Shown here piece after piece: positions 7,894 through 11,642 of a stretch of 11,642 nt of DNA; position 1 is the first letter of the stretch, and every line of letters starts with the position of its first letter. The translations under genes and the position numbers were made by a program. Source of the DNA: DAOPXV01 sp035352535 (GTDB lineage Bacteria; Muiribacteriota; UBA9980); contig CAZJFS010000140.1 of assembly GCA_964545075.1 (NCBI GenBank), positions 1 through 11,642 on the forward strand. Direction: 5' to 3'. The notes under the pieces were generated by a model. That model ran no database searches, was not told the DNA's origin, and worked only from the letters and a program-made list of their open reading frames with translations.

Positions 7894-7930
7894 TAAAATT
7901 TTCCGGCTTCACTATAATCCTTTATTGATT
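7888..7930. repeat. Perfect 10-bp inverted repeat overlapping the kinase promoter
   Basis: AATCAATAAA at 7888-7897 and TTTATTGATT at 7921-7930 are exact reverse complements separated by 23 bases. The left arm contains the -35 box of the predicted kinase promoter on the - strand; the right arm lies further upstream of it. The arrangement fits an operator, though AT-rich repeats can also arise by chance. Confidence 0.45.
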
Positions 7931-7987
7931 GTTACATGCCGTCGCTTTTTATGGCAAGTCTTCAACGCGCAAACCGGTTAAACAAAA

Positions 7988-8008
7988 GAGAGCCTTTTAA
8001 AGGCCCTC
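7988..8008 (-). terminator. Rho-independent terminator of cheW
   Basis: On the - strand GAGGGCCT and AGGCTCTC pair (one G-U wobble, further inner T-A pair) and are followed by TTTTGTTTA. It lies 70 bases past the cheW stop. A second short hairpin, GCCGCC/GGCGGC at 8016-8031 with a TTAT loop on the + strand, precedes it. This separates cheW from the kinase gene downstream. Confidence 0.65.
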
Positions 8009-8077
8009 CCAATTTGCCGCCTTATGGCGGCCTGAAATTATTTTAATGTCTTTTCGCCAACATTTTCAGATCATATT

Positions 8078-8629
8078 TCAAGACATAAGAGTATCGAACT
8101 TTTTGGCCTCATCGCATGGAATAAGCGCGGCGGCGTTCAAAAGAATTTTCATCTTCTCATAAATCCTTCCAATGCCAAGAACCGCTTCATTATCAATTGC
8201 TATATCGGCTCCAGGACGTTCTATAGCCTCCGGATTTATTTCAACAACCTCCGATACCCTGTCGACAATAACACCCATCAAAAAATTGTCATGGTTAACG
8301 ACGATTATGCTGGTATAATCATCATCGCCGGCCGCATCTATACCGAATCGAATGCGGAGATCGATAACAGGAATTGACTTTCCACGATAATTTATAGAGC
8401 CTTTAACATAACCGGGCGCGCCGGCAATCGAAGAAATTTCAGGTATGGCTATCACTTCAGATACATAACGCATCTCAATAGCGCACTCTTCATCGTTTAA
8501 AACAAAAGAAAGATAATCGCTGTCACGATTTTCCTCGCGCGGAACGCCAATATTAATAAAACTATGCTCAAGAATTGACTCGAGCTCTTCTAAAATAGCA
8601 CTGGCTGCCTGCATAGCAGTTTCACTCAT
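8078..8629 (-). CDS. cheW: Stand-alone CheW-like chemotaxis adaptor
   Basis: The 183-residue product has a CheW fold at about residues 38-172; an extra N-terminal stretch (1-37) is probably helical. Diagnostic signs are YLSFVLNDEECAIEMRYVSEV, the IAGAPGYVKGSINYRG turn, IPVIDLRIRFG, and MGVIVDRVSEVVEI near the middle of the second barrel. CheW proteins couple methyl-accepting receptors to the kinase CheA at the membrane arrays. No cheA, receptor or cheY gene is in the window, so this is an orphan copy or serves a distant array. The ATG at 8629 is chosen because AAGGAG (8641-8646) sits 11 bases upstream and the CheW-type sequence begins well inside it. An in-frame TTG at 8656 would add nine residues and place the ribosome site inside the gene. 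It has its own promoter and terminator. Confidence 0.88.
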   Translation of the reverse strand: MSETAMQAASAILEELESILEHSFINIGVPREENRDSDYLSFVLNDEECAIEMRYVSEVIAIPEISSIAGAPGYVKGSINYRGKSIPVIDLRIRFGIDAAGDDDYTSIIVVNHDNFLMGVIVDRVSEVVEINPEAIERPGADIAIDNEAVLGIGRIYEKMKILLNAAALIPCDEAKKFDTLMS

Positions 8630-8683
8630 ATGCGTACACTCTCCTTGTTCTTCCAAAAATAAAAATGATGAACTTTAACATCC

Positions 8684-8712
8684 AAGTTTCATGCCGAAAA
8701 AAGAAGTTTCAT
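8684..8712. repeat. Direct repeat AAGTTTCAT in the cheW leader
   Basis: AAGTTTCAT occurs at 8684-8692 and 8704-8712, exactly 20 bases apart, about two helical turns. Both lie between the cheW start and its predicted promoter. A protein-binding site is possible; there is no other support. Confidence 0.35.
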
Positions 8713-8834
8713 ATCAAGAAATTTCAAAAGGGCTATCAATAGATAAAATGAAATATTAAAAAGCTTACAAAAAAATATTTAATTCATTGTAATTTTTTAA
8801 AAAACTTAAACGGCTCCTAATTCTGCGAAAAAAA

Positions 8835-8850
8835 GTTGCAACAACGAAAC
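8835..8850. promoter_or_regulatory. GTTGCA element copy R2, just downstream of the cheW start site
   Basis: GTTGCAACAACGAAAC matches the copy at 8900-8915 in 14 of 16 bases. It contains the palindrome GTTGCAAC. It would lie at about +5 to +20 of the predicted cheW transcript, a typical repressor position. Confidence 0.4.
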
Positions 8851-8860
8851 GTTTGGCATC

Positions 8861-8888
8861 ATTATAAATAAAAACGCAGTTTTATCAA
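8861..8888 (-). promoter_or_regulatory. Promoter of cheW with long leader
   Basis: On the - strand TTGATA (8888-8883) and a perfect TATAAT (8866-8861) are 16 bases apart. The start would be near 8854, giving a leader of about 225 bases before the cheW ATG at 8629. Copies of the GTTGCA element flank it on both sides. Confidence 0.55.
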
Positions 8889-8899
8889 GGAGACACGGT

Positions 8900-8915
8900 G
8901 TTGCACAAACGAAAC
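8900..8915. promoter_or_regulatory. GTTGCA element copy R1, upstream of the cheW promoter
   Basis: GTTGCACAAACGAAAC lies upstream of the cheW -35 box and directly after the stop codon of the sigma-54 regulator gene. It is 65 bases from copy R2, about six helical turns. Its first nine bases, GTTGCACAA, recur exactly at 9066. Confidence 0.4.
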
Positions 8916-8916
8916 A

Positions 8917-10986
8917 CTAAACAATGCCATATTTTTTCATTTTTCGCCACAGAGTAGTCCTGTCAACTTTCAACAGCGCACAAGCCTTGATTTTACTGCC
9001 ACCGCAAGTTTTAATAGCGTTTTGTATAGCCGCCTTCTCAGAATAACAAGCTACATTTTCTAGCGGTTGCACAATTGCAACATCATCGAGTTGTATCGCC
9101 GCATTTGTAATTTTTTCTTTGATCAAATTTCTATACTCCTGAGGAAGATGATCAGTTTTTATAATCTTTTCATCGCAAAAAACAAAGGCGGACTCAATGA
9201 TGTTCTGAAGTTCACGAACATTTCCCGGAAAATCATAAAAGGCAAAAAAATCCCTGACGTCGTTTGAAACGCCTGATATTTTTTTCAAGTATTTTTTGTT
9301 AAAATTATCAATAAAATATTCGGTCAGGGCTTTAACGTCTTCGCGCCTGAGGCAAAGCGGAGGAATTTTGAAATTAACGACCTTTAATCTGTAATAAAGA
9401 TCTTCTCTAAACAAACCGTTTTTCACCATCACCGACAGATCTTTATTCGTGGCGGCTATAACGCGTACATCGGCTTCAACCGTACCAGCCGCTCCCAGAG
9501 GTTCGTAACGCTTTTCTTCTATCACCCTTAAAATTTTAACCTGAAGAGCCATAGGCATTTCGGCTATTTCGTCAAGAAATATAGTCCCACCGGCCGCAAG
9601 CGCGAATTTTCCAGGTTTGTCCTTCTTGGCATCGGTAAAAGCGCCGCGCATATAACCGAATAATTCCGATTCAAGCAACGTTTCCGGTATCGCCCCGCAG
9701 TTGACCACGACAAAAGGGCCGCCGTTTCTGACCGAAAGAACGTGTATGGTCCTGGCGAAAAGACTTTTCCCGGTCCCTGAAGGACCTTCAATCAATATAT
9801 TGCAGTTGATCTCCGAAGCCGCCCTGAGCACTTCGAAAAGTTCAAGCATGCAATCGCTTTTACCGATAATATCCTGAAAAGAATATTTGGCCAGAAGCTC
9901 TTTTTTAGTTAATTCTATCTGTTGTTCAAGCATTTTAGTTTCAGTAAGATCGGTCACGAGCAAAAAAGCGCCGGCATAACCGTTATCCTCATTGAAAATC
10001 GGTGAAATGGAAACGCTCGCGAAAATCCGGCGTCCGGCGTCGCCCGCAAATTCTATCTCACCTCTTTGTTTCTGGCCATTTTTACATTTTCTGATCAAAT
10101 TTAAATATATAGCCGCATTATTCTCATCCATAAAACCATACGTCTGACGGTCGGCGATATCGGCGGTGGAATAGCCGAGTATTTCAGCCATTCTCTGATT
10201 CACGAAAGTGGTTTTATCGTTTTCATTCACTACCCAGAAACCTTCCTGCGAAAGTTCTATAAGCTGACGATATTTTTTTTCACTCTGCGTCAGAGCTTCT
10301 TCATATTTTTTTTGTTCCGTGACATCGGTGCTTACGACAACCGAACCTATGGATTCGCCATTCTGGTCGGCTATCGGAATCACGGAATAACTTATGATCT
10401 TTTGTTTAGGCCCCAGAAATTCCATGCGCACTATATCGCCGTTGGCCGCCTTCCCGTGAACTATGGTCTCCACAGCCTTAAAAATCTTCTCCGGCGAAGC
10501 CGGCAGCGAAGATATCCAATTATTGTAATCGCTATTTCCGCCGATATTTTCGTACCGGGTACCGTTCCATATTTTTTTTGCGGCGGGATTTTCTATTATG
10601 ACGCGCCCGCGCTTATCGGTAAGCCACACTCCGACCGGCAAGGCGTCGAGTATAAATTGCAACAGCGATTCGCTCTGCTTGAGAGCGGCATCAGCCAAAA
10701 CCCGTTCGTTATTTTTCTGGCCGAGCTCCCCCGAAAGTTCCGCAAGTTGCCGTTCGTATAATTGAGCTCGTTCCTTAACCTTAACATATTCCGCGGAAAT
10801 TTTATCGAAACGAGCCCGAATATTACTTTCCGATCTTCCGGAAAAAGCGAGAAGCCTTACCGTACGCTCAAAATAGGCGGTATTTATTTCGGATATCGAT
10901 GCGCAATAACTAGCTCCAGCCAGAACCGACTTCATTTCAACATCAAGAAAATCTTTCCCGGGCCCAACCACCAAAAGTTTAGGCAT
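8917..10986 (-). CDS. Sigma-54 enhancer-binding regulator, PAS-PAS-AAA+-Fis (main part of a frameshifted gene)
   Basis: This 689-residue frame encodes an NtrC-class activator that would remodel sigma-54 RNA polymerase. Residues 1-50 are the second half of a receiver domain, 55-105 a coiled coil, about 105-225 and 235-350 two PAS sensor domains, about 370-600 the AAA+ domain, and 650-688 a Fis-type helix-turn-helix ending at the C-terminus. Visible motifs are Walker A GPSGTGKS (401-408), the sigma-54 contact loop GAFTDA (448-453), Walker B GGTIFLDE (466-473) and arginine-finger candidates Arg527 and Arg533 in LFREDLYYRL. The usual loop is GAFTGA, so Asp452 is a variant. The ATG at 10986 has only a weak AGGG before it. 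The reading frame stays open upstream of it and continues the receiver, so the real start is probably at 11228 in another frame. The DNA-binding target is unknown. Confidence 0.85.
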   Translation of the reverse strand: MPKLLVVGPGKDFLDVEMKSVLAGASYCASISEINTAYFERTVRLLAFSGRSESNIRARFDKISAEYVKVKERAQLYERQLAELSGELGQKNNERVLADAALKQSESLLQFILDALPVGVWLTDKRGRVIIENPAAKKIWNGTRYENIGGNSDYNNWISSLPASPEKIFKAVETIVHGKAANGDIVRMEFLGPKQKIISYSVIPIADQNGESIGSVVVSTDVTEQKKYEEALTQSEKKYRQLIELSQEGFWVVNENDKTTFVNQRMAEILGYSTADIADRQTYGFMDENNAAIYLNLIRKCKNGQKQRGEIEFAGDAGRRIFASVSISPIFNEDNGYAGAFLLVTDLTETKMLEQQIELTKKELLAKYSFQDIIGKSDCMLELFEVLRAASEINCNILIEGPSGTGKSLFARTIHVLSVRNGGPFVVVNCGAIPETLLESELFGYMRGAFTDAKKDKPGKFALAAGGTIFLDEIAEMPMALQVKILRVIEEKRYEPLGAAGTVEADVRVIAATNKDLSVMVKNGLFREDLYYRLKVVNFKIPPLCLRREDVKALTEYFIDNFNKKYLKKISGVSNDVRDFFAFYDFPGNVRELQNIIESAFVFCDEKIIKTDHLPQEYRNLIKEKITNAAIQLDDVAIVQPLENVACYSEKAAIQNAIKTCGGSKIKACALLKVDRTTLWRKMKKYGIV
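9066..9081. promoter_or_regulatory. GTTGCA element copy R3 inside the 3' end of the sigma-54 regulator gene
   Basis: GTTGCACAATTGCAAC is a 6-bp inverted repeat (GTTGCA/TGCAAC) with a 4-base centre. It shares GTTGCACAA with copy R1, 166 bases away. It is also coding sequence, so the match may be fortuitous. Confidence 0.25.
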
Positions 10987-11228
10987 TGATAACCCTGAAC
11001 GATGGCGTCCCCGATAAAAGACAAGCCGTCTTTGTCACCCAGCTCGTCAAAAACGATCAGAAGATCGTATTCGTTAAGCGAAGCCATTTCCAGAAAAGCC
11101 ATATACCCGGCGGCAAATTCCACGCAAAAGCCGAAATCGCCGGAATTTTCAAGAAGGCCGGCTATCACCTTATAGTTTTTATCGTCGCGGTCAACGACAA
11201 GTATCTTTATTTTTTCGTTGTCTCTCAT
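10932..11228 (-). pseudogene. N-terminal receiver fragment of the sigma-54 regulator, cut off by a frameshift
   Basis: This short frame encodes the first part of a CheY-like receiver: KIKILVVDRDD (strand 1), then EYDLLIVFDELGDKDGLSFIG (strand 3 and helix 3). It then runs into unrelated residues and a stop at 10932. The missing second half of the fold is in the frame of the 8917-10986 gene, whose in-frame sequence upstream of its ATG reads HRSGLSMPKLLVVG. Adding one G to the GGGG at 11009-11012 would fuse both into one REC-PAS-PAS-AAA+-Fis protein of about 770 residues. The phospho-acceptor position seems to be Phe60 rather than Asp (Asp61 is next to it). ATG 11228 is taken as start; GTG 11234 is two codons upstream. 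Neither has a clear ribosome site. Confidence 0.7.
11009..11012 (-). other. Frameshift site in a G-run
   Basis: On the - strand the receiver frame reads ATC GGG GAC. With one more G it would read ATC GGG GGA CGC CAT CGT TCA and continue into the regulator frame as IGGRHRSG. A base lost from the homopolymer is the simplest cause, either a true mutation or a sequencing/assembly error. No slippery heptamer typical of programmed -1 frameshifting is evident. Confidence 0.7.
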
Positions 11229-11240
11229 TTTCACTCATAG

Positions 11241-11273
11241 CCAAAAAGCGGCAAATACATTGCCGCTTTTTGG
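11241..11273 (-). terminator. Strong hairpin terminator of the unidentified gene at the right edge
   Basis: CCAAAAAGCGGCAA (11241-11254) and TTGCCGCTTTTTGG (11260-11273) form a perfect 14-bp stem with a 5-base loop. On the - strand the 3' arm ends in CGCTTTTTGG. It lies 49 bases after the stop at 11322. It ends only 12 bases before the ATG at 11228, so it also sits in the leader of the receiver/sigma-54 regulator gene. Confidence 0.75.
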
Positions 11274-11321
11274 ACGTCGATTATTTTAAAGCATTTTCAG
11301 CCGTTATGGCCGTTACCAGCT

Positions 11322-11642
11322 TTATTTTTTTAACGATTCGAGTATTTTCTGATATTCCTGCTGAGCTGATTTATAAGCTTCGAGTTCTGTACCCTGAGCA
11401 GGCGATCCGGCTTTTGTATAATTTTGATAAGCAATGGTCATTTTTTCATAAGCCGCCTTCAGGAGAGGATTGTTTGTATCAGCGGTAGCCGCGGGAGCGT
11501 TCGTCGCAGTCGAAGCGGGGAGATTAGCCTTAGCCTGAGCGATATACGCGCTATCGATAGTGATGTCGGCCGTTCTTTCTTTGTAAACGTCTTTGTATTC
11601 TACGTGAGCGGGTTCATATACTTTTTCATAGTGGCCGTCTAC
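11322..11642 (-). CDS. C-terminal part of an unidentified protein (5'-partial)
   Basis: The - strand frame is open from the window edge to a TAA at 11322-11324, giving 106 residues without a start codon. The order is a Tyr/Lys/Glu-rich stretch (YEKVYEPAHVEYKDVYKERT), an Ala/Thr/Pro-rich linker (NLPASTATNAPAATADTNN) and a C-terminal amphipathic helical segment ending LESLKK. The linker resembles those of secreted or surface proteins. No domain is recognised. A good terminator after the stop and consistent coding bias support a real gene. Confidence 0.65.
   Translation of the reverse strand, partial: VDGHYEKVYEPAHVEYKDVYKERTADITIDSAYIAQAKANLPASTATNAPAATADTNNPLLKAAYEKMTIAYQNYTKAGSPAQGTELEAYKSAQQEYQKILESLKK

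Larger units (their letters stand above)
7775..8077. other. Intergenic region between cheW and the kinase gene
   Basis: Reading leftward on the - strand, this 303-base gap holds two hairpins after cheW, then the inverted repeat, two candidate kinase promoters and the kinase leader. I found no ORF with a ribosome-binding site and no RNA gene. Confidence 0.5.

Noticed and set aside
8851..8867. TTGGCATCATTATAAA as a sigma-54 promoter
   Set aside because: GG is present, but the GC needed at the -12 element, ten bases further, is not; the region is better explained by the - strand TATAAT box.
8898..8957. A GTG-started 19-codon + strand frame behind AAGGAG at 8887-8892
   Set aside because: The ribosome-like site is good, but the frame is tiny, antisense to the end of the sigma-54 regulator gene, overlaps the GTTGCA element and has no recognisable product. 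Its upstream -10/-35 match on this strand is poor.
11190..11238. ATG at 11238 (reading MSENE...) as the true start of the receiver gene
   Set aside because: It is in a different frame and stops after 15 codons; using it would require a second frameshift when GTG 11234 or ATG 11228 already opens the correct frame.
11270..11488. 72-codon + strand frame near the right edge
   Set aside because: It is antisense to the better-supported partial - strand gene with proper terminator, and its start lies inside the terminator hairpin.

Overview
The window comes from a bacterial chromosome of middling GC (judged by eye) with frequent ATA isoleucine codons, Shine-Dalgarno sites of the AAGGAG type and sigma-70-like promoters. 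A xanthine-dehydrogenase-family molybdoenzyme, a homocysteine methyltransferase/MTHFR fusion, a secreted lysine/glutamate-tailed protein and two-component/sigma-54 regulators suggest a Gram-negative-type, probably anaerobic bacterium. I cannot name the phylum. There is no tRNA, rRNA, CRISPR array, transposase or phage gene.

Layout. (1) 1-1335 (+): the C-terminal half of a molybdenum hydroxylase, cut by the window edge. (2) 1545-3404 (-): a secreted protein of unknown function built from two related halves (DUF3352-like) plus a charged tail, with a good promoter and terminator. (3) 3566-6678 (+): a two-gene operon, an MFS transporter and a bifunctional homocysteine S-methyltransferase/methylenetetrahydrofolate reductase, joined by an ATGA overlap; its terminator hairpin lies inside the end of the convergent gene. 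(4) 6683-11234 (-): a run of signalling genes read leftward: a soluble receiver-histidine kinase, a stand-alone CheW, and a sigma-54 enhancer-binding protein. The last is split by an apparent one-base frameshift from its N-terminal receiver domain. (5) 11322-11642 (-): the 106-residue C-terminus of an unidentified protein, followed by a strong terminator.

How the parts fit. The metabolic genes suggest one-carbon/methionine and purine or aldehyde-type hydroxylation chemistry; nothing physically links them to the signalling genes. The kinase, CheW and sigma-54 regulator share a strand but have their own promoters or terminators, so they look like neighbouring single-gene units. The most unusual signals are in the signalling part. 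The receiver of the sigma-54 regulator seems to lack its phospho-acceptor Asp, Thr and Lys and is also frameshifted. A GTTGCA-containing 16-bp element occurs twice around the predicted cheW promoter and partly recurs at the end of the regulator gene. The kinase promoter is overlapped by a perfect 10-bp inverted repeat. I found no convincing -24/-12 (sigma-54) promoter in the window, so the regulator's targets are probably elsewhere.
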